A stretch of DNA of 64,000 nucleotides from Micromonospora sp. NBC_00389. Its GTDB lineage: Bacteria > Actinomycetota > Actinomycetes > Mycobacteriales > Micromonosporaceae. A program made the position numbers and the translations under genes. Within the stretch, counting starts at the first letter, position 1. Each line of letters opens with the position of its first letter. Below, one piece after another: positions 52,347 to 60,859 of this stretch. The stretch spans positions 5,580,001-5,644,000 of the forward strand of contig NZ_CP107947.1 of the NCBI RefSeq assembly GCF_036059255.1, written 5' to 3'. The notes under the pieces were generated by a model, which saw only the letters and a program-made list of their open reading frames with translations, did no database searches and was not told the origin of the DNA.

Positions 52347-53090
52347 ATGAACCCGTACCGGCGGGCCGACCGTGCCGAGACCGAACGACTGCTCGACGCG
52401 ACCCGCGCCGGCCAGGCCGCCGACCCGGACGCCGCGTCGGCCCAGGTCCGCGCGACCACCCCCGACCGCACGGCGGCCGACCCGGTGGCACGACTGCTCG
52501 CCGCGGCCGCCGGCCCGTCCCGGCCCGGGGAGCTGACCGGCGAGGAGGCCGCACTGGCCGCGTTCCGGGCCGCCCAGGTCAACCCGGCGCCGACCGTGGC
52601 CCGCCGGCCACACCGCCGCCGGGCGACCACCGGCGCGGTGGCCTGGATCGGAGCGGTGGCGGCCACCGCCACCGCGGGCGCCGCCTTCGCCGCGGTCCGT
52701 CTGGACCGGGCACCGGACCCGGTGCCACCGGCGCCGAGCAGCCCGTCGTCCAGCCCTTCCGACGTCGAGGCGACCGCGTCCGGTGATCGCACCGCCGCGC
52801 CCAGCCGGTCGGTGGCGCCGCCGCCCGGCATGCCATCCGCTTCCAGCACCCCGTCGGCCGCTGGCGAAGCGCCCGCCGGGCAGCTGCGGGGGTTGTGCCG
52901 CGCATGGCTGGCCAAGAAGCCCGACCAGCGGGAGAAGGCGCTGCGTACGCCGGCCTTCCAGAACCTGGTGACCGCCGCCGGCGGCGCTGGCGAGGTCGAG
53001 GCGTACTGCCAGCGGCTGGTGCCCGAGGCGGAGCCGACCACGTCGGCGAAGGTCAAGCCGTCACCGACCGGCGAGCCCGCCCAGGGGTGA
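52347..53090 (+). CDS. Single-pass membrane protein, possible anti-sigma partner
   Basis: 247 aa from ATG 52347, which follows AGGGGA by six bases; a GTG at 52332 is less favoured. The N-terminal ~95 residues are cytoplasmic and helical ('AETERLLDATRAGQAADPDA', 'ELTGEEAALAAFRAAQV'). One membrane helix follows ('TGAVAWIGAVAATATAGAAF'), then a Ser/Pro-rich stretch and a C-terminal extracellular domain with two Cys ('LRGLCRAWLAKKPDQREKAL', 'VEAYCQRLV'). It is coupled to the ECF sigma gene 17 bases upstream, the usual place for an anti-sigma factor, but there is no zinc HxxxCxxC motif. The anti-sigma role is inferred from context. Confidence 0.7.
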   Translation: MNPYRRADRAETERLLDATRAGQAADPDAASAQVRATTPDRTAADPVARLLAAAAGPSRPGELTGEEAALAAFRAAQVNPAPTVARRPHRRRATTGAVAWIGAVAATATAGAAFAAVRLDRAPDPVPPAPSSPSSSPSDVEATASGDRTAAPSRSVAPPPGMPSASSTPSAAGEAPAGQLRGLCRAWLAKKPDQREKALRTPAFQNLVTAAGGAGEVEAYCQRLVPEAEPTTSAKVKPSPTGEPAQG

Positions 53091-53248
53091 GCGTCCGACC
53101 GGCGGGGCGGTTCGTTCCGCCCTGCACCGGGAAATTCGTCTGTTAGACAGAGGTTGGTGGCGCCGTCGACGCCCCCGACGGTGTCGGTGGGCGGGTTTAC
53201 GGTGGCACAGTATCCCGGAGCCGGCACACGGAGAGGGGGCCACGACCG

Positions 53249-54484
53249 GTGGTGATGTCACCCGAGCTGGACCGCAGCGCCATCCTGCACGAGTCCGCCG
53301 CCGCAAACCGACACCTCGCCCGGATCTGCTTCAAGACCGGCCCACCCACCCGCACCGGCGTCGAACTGGAATGGACCGTGCACGACGCCGCCGATCCTGC
53401 CCGACCCGTCGACCCGACGCGGCTGCGGGCGGCGCTGGGGCGGCACAGCCCCGTCACGCTGGACGCCACCAGCCCGGCCGAGCCGCTGCGATACGGCGGC
53501 ACGGTGACCTTGGAGCCGGGCGGCCAGTTGGAGATCTCCACCCCACCCCGCCCCTCGGTCGCCGCGCTGATCCAGGCCACCGAGGCCGACATCGCCCAGG
53601 TCACCGACCTGCTGGCCGCCGGAGGGCTGGTCCTCGGTCGCAGTGGCATCGACCCACACCGCCGGCCCCGCCCGGTGGTGGACACCCCCCGCTATCGCGC
53701 GATGCGCGGTGCCTTCGACCGGCGTGGCCCGGCCGGCCGCACCATGATGTACAGCACCGCCGGCCTGCAGGTCTGCCTCGACGCCGGCGAGCCGGACCAG
53801 GTCGCGGCGCGCTGGGCCGCGGCCCACGCGGTCGGCCCGCCCCTGCTCGCCGCGTTCGCCTCCGCCACCCGGCACGCCGGGCGGCGCACCGGTTGGGCGT
53901 CCGCCCGGATGGCCGCCTGGTTGGCCATCGACCCGGCCCGCACCCGACCCGTCTGGGCGGCCGGCCGCCCAGACGAGGACCCGACCGCCGCCTGGATCCG
54001 GTACGTGCTCGCCGCGCCACTGCTCTGCCTGCGTCGGCACGGTTCGGACTGGACCGCGCCGCCCGGCGTGACCTTCGCCGACTGGCTTGACGGCGCGCTG
54101 CCCCGCCCGCCCACGACCGACGACCTCGACTACCACGTCAGCACGCTCTTTCCGCCGGTGCGGCCGCGCGGCTACCTGGAGCTGCGCTACCTGGACGCTC
54201 AGCCCGGTCGGGACTGGCGACTCCCGCTGGCGGTGCTGACCGCCCTGTTCGCCGATCCGGGCACCGTGCGCGCGGCGTACGCGATCGGCGCGCCGGTGGC
54301 GCACCGCTGGTCCATGGCGGCCCGGCACGGCCTGGCCGACCCGGCGCTGGCCGTCGCCGCGGCGGCGCTGCTCGACCTGACCCTGACCACCCTGCCCCGG
54401 CTGGACCTGCCGGTCGGCATCCACGACGAGATCCAGCGAGGCGTACGGCGGCGGCTGACCGCCGCGGAAAGGGGAGACCGGTGA
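53249..54484 (+). CDS. egtA: Glutamate-cysteine ligase of ergothioneine pathway (EgtA)
   Basis: 411 aa. GTG 53249 (alternatives GTG 53252 and ATG 53255) follows a GGGGG run. GCS2-type fold: 'GVELEWTVHD' (ATP/Mg Glu), 'GGTVTLEPGGQLEISTPPRP', 'RYRAMRGAFDRRG', 'MMYSTAGLQVCLDAG' and 'RGYLELRYLDAQPGRDW'. It makes gamma-glutamylcysteine, the sulfur donor for EgtB. First gene of egtABCD; its TGA overlaps a GTG at the egtA/egtB junction. Cytoplasmic. Confidence 0.95.
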   Translation: MVMSPELDRSAILHESAAANRHLARICFKTGPPTRTGVELEWTVHDAADPARPVDPTRLRAALGRHSPVTLDATSPAEPLRYGGTVTLEPGGQLEISTPPRPSVAALIQATEADIAQVTDLLAAGGLVLGRSGIDPHRRPRPVVDTPRYRAMRGAFDRRGPAGRTMMYSTAGLQVCLDAGEPDQVAARWAAAHAVGPPLLAAFASATRHAGRRTGWASARMAAWLAIDPARTRPVWAAGRPDEDPTAAWIRYVLAAPLLCLRRHGSDWTAPPGVTFADWLDGALPRPPTTDDLDYHVSTLFPPVRPRGYLELRYLDAQPGRDWRLPLAVLTALFADPGTVRAAYAIGAPVAHRWSMAARHGLADPALAVAAAALLDLTLTTLPRLDLPVGIHDEIQRGVRRRLTAAERGDR

Positions 54485-54540
54485 GTGCGAGGAGTGAGCC
54501 GGGGTTGCGAGCCCCGCAGTCGCGAACGAAAGGTGGCGCG
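54481..54540 (+). repeat. 60-bp insert at the egtA/egtB junction, possible interspersed repeat
   Basis: This segment lies between the egtA stop and the best egtB start. It keeps an open frame of 20 unusual residues ('SEPGLRAPQSRTKGGA'), includes GGGGTTGCGAGCCCC, which can fold, and ends in AAAGGTGGC, the egtB ribosome site. From memory, near-identical stretches occur at gene starts in other Micromonospora-type genomes; this needs a search. Confidence 0.45.
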
Positions 54541-55878
54541 GTGACCGCGAGCACGACGGCACACGTCGACGGGGAGCAACTGCGCGGCAGGATCGCGGCG
54601 GAGCTGGCGCGGGCCCGCTCCCGCACGGCGCTGCTGACTGAGGTGGTCGACGACGCCGACCTGATGCGCCAGCACTCGCCGCTGATGTCGCCGCTGGTCT
54701 GGGACCTGGCCCACGTCGGCAACCAGGAGGAGCTCTGGCTGGTCCGCGACGTCGGGGGCCGCGAGCCGGTCCGGTGCGACATCGACGAGCTGTACGACGC
54801 GTTCAAGCAGCCGCGCCGGGACCGTCCCACGCTGCCCCTGCTGCCACCGGCCGAGGCACGCGCCTACCTGGGCACCGTCCGGGACAAGGTGCACGACCTG
54901 CTCGACGCGGTGACCTTCAGCGAGCGGCCGTTGGTCGCCGACGGGTTCGCCTTCGGCATGATCGTCCAGCACGAGCAGCAGCACGACGAGACGATGCTCG
55001 CTACCCACCAACTGCGCTCGGGGCCGGCGGTGCTGCACGCCCCGCCGCCGCCGGAGCCGCCCGCCCGGGTCGGTGGGGAGGCCCTGGTGCCGGCCGGCCC
55101 CTTCACCATGGGCACCGACACCGACCCGTGGGCCCTGGACAACGAGCGCCCCGCGCATCGCGTCGACCTGCCCGCGTACGTCATCGACGCCGCCCCGGTG
55201 ACCAACGGCGAGTACGAGGGGTTCATCGCCGACGGCGGCTACTCCGACCCGCGCTGGTGGAGCGCCGAAGGGTGGGCGCTCCGGCTCCAGGAGCAGCTCA
55301 GCGCGCCGATGCACTGGCGCCGCGATGGCGATGGCTGGGCGTACCGGCGCTTCGGCCGGTGGGACCGGGTCCGCGCCGACGAGCCGGTGGTGCACGTGTG
55401 CTGGTACGAGGCGCAGGCGTACGCGGCGTGGGCCGGCAAGCGGCTACCGACCGAGGCGGAGTGGGAGAAGGCGGCCCGCTGGGATCCGGCGACGGGGCGG
55501 TCCCGCCGCTACCCCTGGGGTGACGACGACCCGACCGACACGCACGCCAACCTCGACCAACGCCACCTGCGGCCGGCCCCGGTGGGCGCGTACCCGGCCG
55601 GTGCCTCACCGCTGGGCGTGCACCAGCTCATCGGCGACGTCTGGGAGTGGACCTCGACGACCTTCGGCGGGCATCCCGGCTTCGCCGCGTTCCCCTACCG
55701 GGAATACTCGGAGGTCTTCTTCGGCGACGACTACCGGGTGCTGCGCGGTGGCTCGTTCGGCACCGACCGGTCGGCCTGCCGGGGCACCTTCCGCAACTGG
55801 GACTATCCGATCCGCCGGCAGATTTTCAGCGGTTTCCGCTGCGCCCGCGACGCCAGCCCGGACGAGTCGCACCGGTGA
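54541..55878 (+). CDS. egtB: Hercynylcysteine sulfoxide synthase (EgtB)
   Basis: 445 aa from GTG 54541, which has AAAGGTGG just upstream; using the junction GTG at 54481 would give 465 aa. N-terminal DinB_2 domain supplies the iron ligands: His58 in 'WDLAHVGNQEE', and His144 and His148 in 'VQHEQQHDET' (HX3HXE). The C-terminal formylglycine-generating-enzyme-like domain (~170-440) has 'AGPFTMGTDTDPWALDNERP', 'WYEAQAYAAWAGKRLPTEAE', 'GDVWEWTSTTFGG', 'VLRGGSFGTD' and 'FRNWDYPIRRQIFSGFRCAR'. The iron enzyme joins gamma-Glu-Cys to hercynine with O2. Core step of ergothioneine synthesis. Confidence 0.96.
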   Translation: MTASTTAHVDGEQLRGRIAAELARARSRTALLTEVVDDADLMRQHSPLMSPLVWDLAHVGNQEELWLVRDVGGREPVRCDIDELYDAFKQPRRDRPTLPLLPPAEARAYLGTVRDKVHDLLDAVTFSERPLVADGFAFGMIVQHEQQHDETMLATHQLRSGPAVLHAPPPPEPPARVGGEALVPAGPFTMGTDTDPWALDNERPAHRVDLPAYVIDAAPVTNGEYEGFIADGGYSDPRWWSAEGWALRLQEQLSAPMHWRRDGDGWAYRRFGRWDRVRADEPVVHVCWYEAQAYAAWAGKRLPTEAEWEKAARWDPATGRSRRYPWGDDDPTDTHANLDQRHLRPAPVGAYPAGASPLGVHQLIGDVWEWTSTTFGGHPGFAAFPYREYSEVFFGDDYRVLRGGSFGTDRSACRGTFRNWDYPIRRQIFSGFRCARDASPDESHR

Positions 55879-55918
55879 GCCGCCGCGCGACCGGCAGGCC
55901 CGCTGGCGGGGTGCGCTG

Positions 55919-56665
55919 ATGTGTCGCCACCTGGCCTACCTGGGGCCGCCGGTCACCCTGGCCGAGTTGCTGTTCGACCCCCCGTACTCACTGGTACGGC
56001 AGTCCTGGGCGCCCCGCGACATGCGCGGCGGCGGCACGATCAACGCCGACGGGTTCGGCGTCGGCTGGTACCCGAATGAGGGCGAGCCGGTGCGCTACCG
56101 GCGGGCCCAGCCGATCTGGAGCGACCCGACCATCGCCCAGCTCGCGGCGGTGACCCGCGCCGGCGCGGTCCTCGCCGCGGTCCGCTCGGCCACCGTCGGG
56201 ATGGCGGTGCTCGACGGCGCCGCTGCGCCGTTCGCCGAGGGGCGATGGCTGTTCAGCCACAACGGGGTGGTGCGCGGCTGGCCGGACGCCGTGGTGCCGC
56301 TCGCCTCCGGTCTGCCGGTGCGCGACCTGCTCACCCTGGACGCCGCCACCGACTCGGCGCTGCTCTGGGCGCTGGTCCGGCAGCGCCTGCGCGCCGGTGT
56401 CGACCCGGTCGAGGCGGTCGCGCAGACGGTGGCCGAGGTCGCCGCTGCGGCCCCCGGGTCGCGGCTCAACCTGCTGCTCACCGACGGGCACCGGGTGGTG
56501 GCCAGCGTGGCCGGGCACGCGCTGTCGGTGCGCGCGGCGGCGGGCACCGTGCTGCTCGCCTCGGAGCCGCACGACGACGACCCCGGGTGGCGGCCGGTGC
56601 CGGAGGGGCACCTGGTCACCGCCACCGCGAGCGAGGTGCGGGCGAGCCCGCTGCCGACCCGGTGA
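55919..56665 (+). CDS. egtC: Gamma-glutamyl hercynylcysteine sulfoxide amidohydrolase (EgtC)
   Basis: 248 aa class II glutamine amidotransferase-type hydrolase. Nucleophile Cys2 ('MCRHLAYLGPP'); substrate loop 'NADGFGVGWYPNEGEPVRYR'; 'LAAVRSATVGMAV' and 'LFSHNGVVRGW' (oxyanion Asn-Gly); 'TDSALLWALV'; 'LNLLLTDGHRVVASVAG'. It removes the glutamyl group from the EgtB product. It starts 40 bases after egtB. Confidence 0.95.
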   Translation: MCRHLAYLGPPVTLAELLFDPPYSLVRQSWAPRDMRGGGTINADGFGVGWYPNEGEPVRYRRAQPIWSDPTIAQLAAVTRAGAVLAAVRSATVGMAVLDGAAAPFAEGRWLFSHNGVVRGWPDAVVPLASGLPVRDLLTLDAATDSALLWALVRQRLRAGVDPVEAVAQTVAEVAAAAPGSRLNLLLTDGHRVVASVAGHALSVRAAAGTVLLASEPHDDDPGWRPVPEGHLVTATASEVRASPLPTR

Positions 56666-56714
56666 GTCGCACCGGTCGTGCCCCAACGGTTGACCGAGCA
56701 GAGAGGAAACACCG

Positions 56715-57680
56715 ATGACCGCGGAGCCGCTGGAGATCTACCTCGAGGAGCAGGACCTGGAGCGGGGCCTGCGCCAGGACGTTCGGGCCGGGCTGAGCGC
56801 GGAGGAGAAGTGGCTTCCACCGAAGTGGTTCTACGACGCCCGGGGCAGCGAGCTGTTCGAGGCGATCACCCGGCTGCCCGAGTACTACCCGACCCGGGCC
56901 GAGCGGGCCGTGCTGGCCGAGCACGCGCCCGACATCGCGGCGCTCACCGGAGCCAAGACCCTCATCGAGCTGGGCTCCGGCTCGTCGGAGAAGACCCGTC
57001 TGCTGCTGGACGCCTTCACCCGTCAGGGCGGGTTGGGCACGTTCGTTCCGCTCGACGTGTCGGTCAGTGCGCTGCTGGGGTCCACCGTGCAGATCGCCGC
57101 CGACTATCCAGGGCTACGGGTCCGGGGCATCGTCGGGGACTTCACCCGGCAGCTGGACCGGCTGCCCACCGGGGGCCGCCGGCTGGTGGTGTTCCTCGGC
57201 GGCACCATCGGCAATCTCCTGCCGGCCGAGCGGGCCGAGTTCCTGGCCGAGATGCGCGCCGCGCTGGAGGTGGGCGACTGGCTGCTGCTCGGCACCGACC
57301 TGGTGAAGGACCCGTCGGTGCTCGTGCCCGCGTACGACGACGCGGCCGGGGTGACGGCGGAGTTCAACCGGAACGTGCTGCATGTGATCAACCGGGAGTT
57401 GGGCGCCGATTTCGACCCGGAGGCGTTCGACCACGTCGCCCGCTGGGACCCGGACCATGAGTGGATCGAGATGCGGCTGCGGTCGACCCGGCCGTTGCGG
57501 GTCCGGGTGCTGGACCTGACCGTGGAGTTCGCCGCGGGGGAGGAGCTGCGCACGGAGGTGTCGGCGAAGTTCCGCCCGGCGGGGATCGCGGCCGAGTTGG
57601 CCGCGGCGGGCTTCACCGCGACGGAGTTCTGGAGCGACCCGGACGGGCTGTTCGGGGTCACGCTGGCCCAGGCGCGGTGA
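56715..57680 (+). CDS. egtD: L-histidine N-alpha-trimethyltransferase (EgtD)
   Basis: 321 aa, normal EgtD length. GAGAGGAAA precedes the ATG. SAM-binding methyltransferase of the DUF2260/EgtD type: 'PPKWFYDARGSELFEAITRL', 'PEYYPTRAERAVLAEHAPDI', 'IELGSGSSEKTRLLLDAF' (SAM loop), 'PLDVSVSALLGS', 'FLGGTIGNLLPAER' and 'LLGTDLVKDPSVLVPAYDDA', with the histidine-binding 'EFNRNVLHVINREL'. It makes hercynine, the precursor for EgtB. Last recognisable gene of the operon; no EgtE lyase follows. Confidence 0.96.
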   Translation: MTAEPLEIYLEEQDLERGLRQDVRAGLSAEEKWLPPKWFYDARGSELFEAITRLPEYYPTRAERAVLAEHAPDIAALTGAKTLIELGSGSSEKTRLLLDAFTRQGGLGTFVPLDVSVSALLGSTVQIAADYPGLRVRGIVGDFTRQLDRLPTGGRRLVVFLGGTIGNLLPAERAEFLAEMRAALEVGDWLLLGTDLVKDPSVLVPAYDDAAGVTAEFNRNVLHVINRELGADFDPEAFDHVARWDPDHEWIEMRLRSTRPLRVRVLDLTVEFAAGEELRTEVSAKFRPAGIAAELAAAGFTATEFWSDPDGLFGVTLAQAR

Positions 57681-57732
57681 GGCTGTTCACCCACCCGGCC
57701 GGCCCCACCGATGATCGGTTAGGCTGGTCGCG

Positions 57733-57836
57733 CGAAGGGGAGTAGCCCCCAATGTCGTGGTCGACATACTGGTGCGTTCCGCACCCGGCCACGCGGCCCC
57801 GGTTTCCGGGGCGGGCGAGACCTTCGACTCAGGCTG
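57733..57836 (+). promoter_or_regulatory. yybP-ykoY (Mn2+) riboswitch
   Basis: The two conserved blocks are present: GAAGGGGAGTAGCCCCC (from ~57735) with downstream GTCGACATACT (57761-57771), and GGGCGAGACCTTCG (57813-57826). These match the yybP-ykoY class, which binds Mn2+. The leader then carries a pyrimidine run TTTTCCTCCTCCC (57861-57873) that can pair with the ribosome site GGGAAGGA (57883-57890). It precedes a TMEM165-type Mn2+/Ca2+ transporter gene, the expected target. Confidence 0.85.
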
Positions 57837-57894
57837 TCGTGGCCGGGTCGAGGGCGCCTCTTTTCCTCCTCCCGGCGTGAACGGGAAGGACGTC

Positions 57895-58482
57895 ATGGAG
57901 GGTTTCTTCGCCGCGCTGGTGATCAGCTTCGGTGTCATCTTCGTCGCCGAGCTGGGGGACAAGAGCCAGCTGATGGCGCTGACCTTCGCCACCCGGTTCC
58001 GGACGATGCCGGTGCTGATCGGCATCACCATCGCCACGGCGGTGGTGCACCTGGCGTCGGTCGCCATCGGCACGGGTCTCGGCGCTGTGCTGCCCACCGA
58101 CTGGATCTCCCTGGTGGCCGGCCTGGCGTTCCTCGGCTTCGGCGCGTGGACGCTGCGCGGGGACAAGCTCACCGACGAGGAGAAGCGCAAGGCCGAGAAG
58201 ACCAACAAGACCGCGATCGTCGCGGTGTCCGTGGCGTTCTTCCTGGCCGAGCTGGGTGACAAGACGATGCTCGCCACGATCACCCTGGCCACCCAGTACG
58301 GCTGGTTCGGCACCTGGCTCGGCTCCACCGTCGGCATGGTGGCCGCGGACGCGCTGGCCATCCTGGTCGGCCGGCTGCTCGGCCGCCGGCTGCCGGAGAA
58401 GGCGATCAAGTACGGCGCCGCGGTGCTCTTCGCCATCTCCGGCCTCTGGTTGATCCTGGAGGCGGTGAGCGAGCTGACCTGA
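57895..58482 (+). CDS. TMEM165/GDT1 (UPF0016) family Mn2+/Ca2+ transporter
   Basis: 195 aa from ATG 57895, with AAGGA five bases upstream; this start is behind the riboswitch leader. Two homologous three-helix repeats each carry the family motif E-x-G-D-K/R-T/S: 'VAELGDKSQLMALTFATRF' and 'LAELGDKTMLATITLATQY'. These acidic residues form the metal site. In bacteria (MneA/Mnx type) they export Mn2+ to relieve toxicity. The Mn2+ riboswitch upstream strongly supports a manganese-export role. A hairpin follows the stop codon. Confidence 0.94.
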   Translation: MEGFFAALVISFGVIFVAELGDKSQLMALTFATRFRTMPVLIGITIATAVVHLASVAIGTGLGAVLPTDWISLVAGLAFLGFGAWTLRGDKLTDEEKRKAEKTNKTAIVAVSVAFFLAELGDKTMLATITLATQYGWFGTWLGSTVGMVAADALAILVGRLLGRRLPEKAIKYGAAVLFAISGLWLILEAVSELT

Positions 58483-58493
58483 ACGCCGCCGAC

Positions 58494-58514
58494 TACCCGC
58501 CTCGTTGGCGGGTA
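58494..58514 (+). terminator. Hairpin after the TMEM165 gene
   Basis: TACCCGCC (58494-58501) pairs perfectly with GGCGGGTA (58507-58514) around TCGTT, 11 bases past the stop. Confidence 0.65.
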
Positions 58515-58524
58515 ACGGCTCCGG

Positions 58525-58887
58525 GTGGAGCCGGCGGAACTGCTGCGCCACGGCGATGCGGTGCTGGTCGCCGTGGTGGAGGTCGCCGGTGCCGTAGTGA
58601 TCTTCGTCGGTGCGGTCTGGGCGGCGGTGCGGTTCGTGGTCGAGGGGCTGCGACACCGCACCGCCGCTGTCTTCACCCCGATCCGGCTCACCCTGGGCCG
58701 ATTCCTGACCCTCGGCCTGGAGTTCCAGCTGGCGGCCGACGTGCTGCGGACCGCGGTGTCCCCGTCGTTCGACCAGATCGGCCAGCTGGCCGCGATCGCC
58801 ACGATCCGGACGGCGCTGAACTACTTCCTGGGCCGGGAGATCCGTCAGGAGCAGCGTCAGGTGGCCGAGGCTGAGCACCGGACATGA
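58525..58887 (+). CDS. DUF1622 family membrane protein
   Basis: 120 aa from GTG 58525. Two or three helices with the DUF1622 pattern: 'VLVAVVEVAGAVVIFVGAVW', 'IRLTLGRFLTLGLEFQLAAD', 'VLRTAVSPSFDQIGQLAAIA' and 'IRTALNYFLGREIR'. Function of the family unknown. Its stop overlaps the next start (ATGA), so it is the first of three coupled small genes. Confidence 0.88.
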   Translation: MEPAELLRHGDAVLVAVVEVAGAVVIFVGAVWAAVRFVVEGLRHRTAAVFTPIRLTLGRFLTLGLEFQLAADVLRTAVSPSFDQIGQLAAIATIRTALNYFLGREIRQEQRQVAEAEHRT

Positions 58888-59216
58888 TCGGCGCGCTGGT
58901 CACGGCGGTCACCGCGCTGGCCCTCGTCGCCGGTGTGGTCACCGTGCTGAGCACCGGGGCCGGCCGGACCGCCATCCGGGTGCTGTTGGACCTGCTGACC
59001 GCGGCTGGCGTGCTCCGGCTCGCGGGCGGGCCGGGCTGGACCGACCTGGCCGGCGCGGCGGCGATCATCGCGCTGCGCCAGCTGCTCTGGGCGGCGCTGG
59101 GCGCCGCGCCGCCGTGGTCGCGTCGACAATCCGGACCGCCCGGCGCCGGGGACGATCACCACCTACCGTTGGCGGTACGAGGCGAAACCGGTGCACGCGG
59201 GAGGACGACCACATGA
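58884..59216 (+). CDS. Small membrane protein, unknown
   Basis: 110 aa, ATG overlapping the DUF1622 stop. Two to three hydrophobic stretches ('LVTAVTALALVAGVVTVLST', 'LDLLTAAGVLRLAGG', 'LAGAAAIIALRQLLWAALGA') and a polar tail. The pairing with DUF1622 suggests a small membrane complex. I do not recognise a family. Its TGA overlaps the next start. Confidence 0.65.
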   Translation: MIGALVTAVTALALVAGVVTVLSTGAGRTAIRVLLDLLTAAGVLRLAGGPGWTDLAGAAAIIALRQLLWAALGAAPPWSRRQSGPPGAGDDHHLPLAVRGETGARGRTTT

Positions 59217-59410
59217 GCAGGCACGACGAACCGAACGAGTACGGCTTCGCCGGCGGTGCCACCGCTCCCGAGCCGCAGCCTGGCGGGAAGCCCGACGAGC
59301 AGGATCAGGCCGAGGAGGTGGCGGTGCCCGGTGACGACCTCACCGAACCGGCGGCCGAGGCGCTGTCCGAGGAGACCGAGGAGCGCCGGCCCGTCGAACG
59401 CGGCCGCTGA
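59213..59410 (+). CDS. Small acidic hypothetical protein
   Basis: 65 aa from ATG 59213 with GGGAGG ten bases upstream; overlaps the previous stop (ATGA). Sequence is hydrophilic, strongly acidic and probably disordered ('EYGFAGGATAPEPQPGG', 'DEQDQAEEVAVPGDDLTEPA'). Unknown function; third in the coupled small-gene set. Confidence 0.6.
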   Translation: MSRHDEPNEYGFAGGATAPEPQPGGKPDEQDQAEEVAVPGDDLTEPAAEALSEETEERRPVERGR

Positions 59411-59488
59411 CCGCCGGCGGGGCCGGGTCCCGGGCTGAGGCCGACCGCGGGGCGGGTAGCCCGGTCGACCGCCGGGTGCGCGTCCCGG

Positions 59489-60859
59489 TCAGCCGTCGCC
59501 CTTCCGCTGGTAGACGTCGGGCACGCCGTCGCCGTCGGCGTCCAGCCGCTCGCGCTCCGCCACCCGGCGGTACGCGGCGTTGCGGCGGGCCAGCACCGTG
59601 GCGGCCAGTCCGGCGGAGATCACCGAACCGGCCAGGACGGCGGCCTTGACCCGGTCGTCGGCCGTGCTGCCGACGCCGAACGCCAGGTCGCCGATGAGTA
59701 GCGACACGGTGAACCCGACGCCGGCCAGCAGGGCGATCCCGAGCAGGTCGGACCAGGTGATGTCCTCGTCCAGTTCAGCTCGGGTGAACCGGGCCAGCAG
59801 GTAGGTCGACCCGAAGATGCCGATGCTCTTGCCGAGCACCAGGCCGGCGACGATGGCGATCACCACCGGGTCGGTCACCAGGGCGCCCAGGTCGGTGCCG
59901 TGTAGGGTGACCCCGGCGGCGAACAGGGCGAAGATCGGCACCGCGAAGCCGGCCGACACGGGTCGCCAGCGGTGCTCCAGGTGCGCGGCGAGCCCGCCGG
60001 TATCCCCGTTGGCGGGCGGCCGGTCGTCGGTCTGGGCGGCACCCGCCCGACGACGGGTGGTCAGCACCGGCACCGTGAAGCCGAGCAGGACGCCGGCCAC
60101 CGTGGCGTGCACGCCGGAGGCGTGCACCAGGGCCCAGGCGGCGACCGCGAGTGGGATCAGCGCCCACCACCAGCTACGCCCGCGCTGTACCAGCAGGGCG
60201 AAAAGTCCGATCGGTGCCAGCGCGGCCACCAGCGGTACGGGATGGAAGTCGGCGGTGTAGAAGACCGCGATGATGGTGATCGCGAACAGGTCGTCGACCA
60301 CGGCGAGGGTGAGAAGGAAGGCACGCAGGCCCTGGGGCAGGTGTGAGCTGACCACCGCGAGCACGGCCAGCGCGAAGGCGATGTCGGTGGCGGTCGGGAT
60401 CGCCCAGCCGCGCAGCCCTTCCCCACCTGCCGTCAGGACGACCGCTACATAGATCAGCGCGGGCACCAGCATCCCGCCGAGGGCGGCCACCACAGGCAGC
60501 GCGGCACGCCGAGGGTCACGCAGTTCACCGGCGACGAACTCCCGCTTGAGCTCCAGACCCACCACGAAGAAGAAGATGGCCAGCAGTCCGTCCGCGGCCC
60601 AGGTGGCCAGGTCCAGGTCGAGATGCCAGCGCGCGCCGCCGGGCCAGGGCTGCCACTGACCGAGCCGAGTGTACGAGTCGGCCCAGGGGGAGTTCGCCCA
60701 GGTCAGCGCCAGCACGGCGCCGAGTAGCAACAGGGCGCCACCGACGGTCTCGGTGCGCAGCACGTCGGCCAGGTGCCGGGCCTCGGGCCACGACGATCGC
60801 GAGAAGAGCCGGGCCGCCGCCGGCCGCGACCGGTTGGGGGGCGGGGTGCGGTCGGTCAT
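59489..60859 (-). CDS. nhaA: Na+/H+ antiporter NhaA with C-terminal Ca-binding-like tail
   Basis: 456 aa with about twelve helices. Conserved NhaA features: '[18 protein letters not shown]', '[20 protein letters not shown]', the Asp pair in '[19 protein letters not shown]' and '[14 protein letters not shown]'. The Asp pair is the Na+/H+ site; the protein exports Na+ in exchange for H+ and controls pH. Unusually the last residues read '[16 protein letters not shown]', a DxDxDGxxD calcium-binding (EF-hand/thrombospondin-3-like) loop not part of the classical NhaA fold. Confidence 0.94.
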   Translation of the reverse strand: MTDRTPPPNRSRPAAARLFSRSSWPEARHLADVLRTETVGGALLLLGAVLALTWANSPWADSYTRLGQWQPWPGGARWHLDLDLATWAADGLLAIFFFVVGLELKREFVAGELRDPRRAALPVVAALGGMLVPALIYVAVVLTAGGEGLRGWAIPTATDIAFALAVLAVVSSHLPQGLRAFLLTLAVVDDLFAITIIAVFYTADFHPVPLVAALAPIGLFALLVQRGRSWWWALIPLAVAAWALVHASGVHATVAGVLLGFTVPVLTTRRRAGAAQTDDRPPANGDTGGLAAHLEHRWRPVSAGFAVPIFALFAAGVTLHGTDLGALVTDPVVIAIVAGLVLGKSIGIFGSTYLLARFTRAELDEDITWSDLLGIALLAGVGFTVSLLIGDLAFGVGSTADDRVKAAVLAGSVISAGLAATVLARRNAAYRRVAERERLDADGDGVPDVYQRKGDG

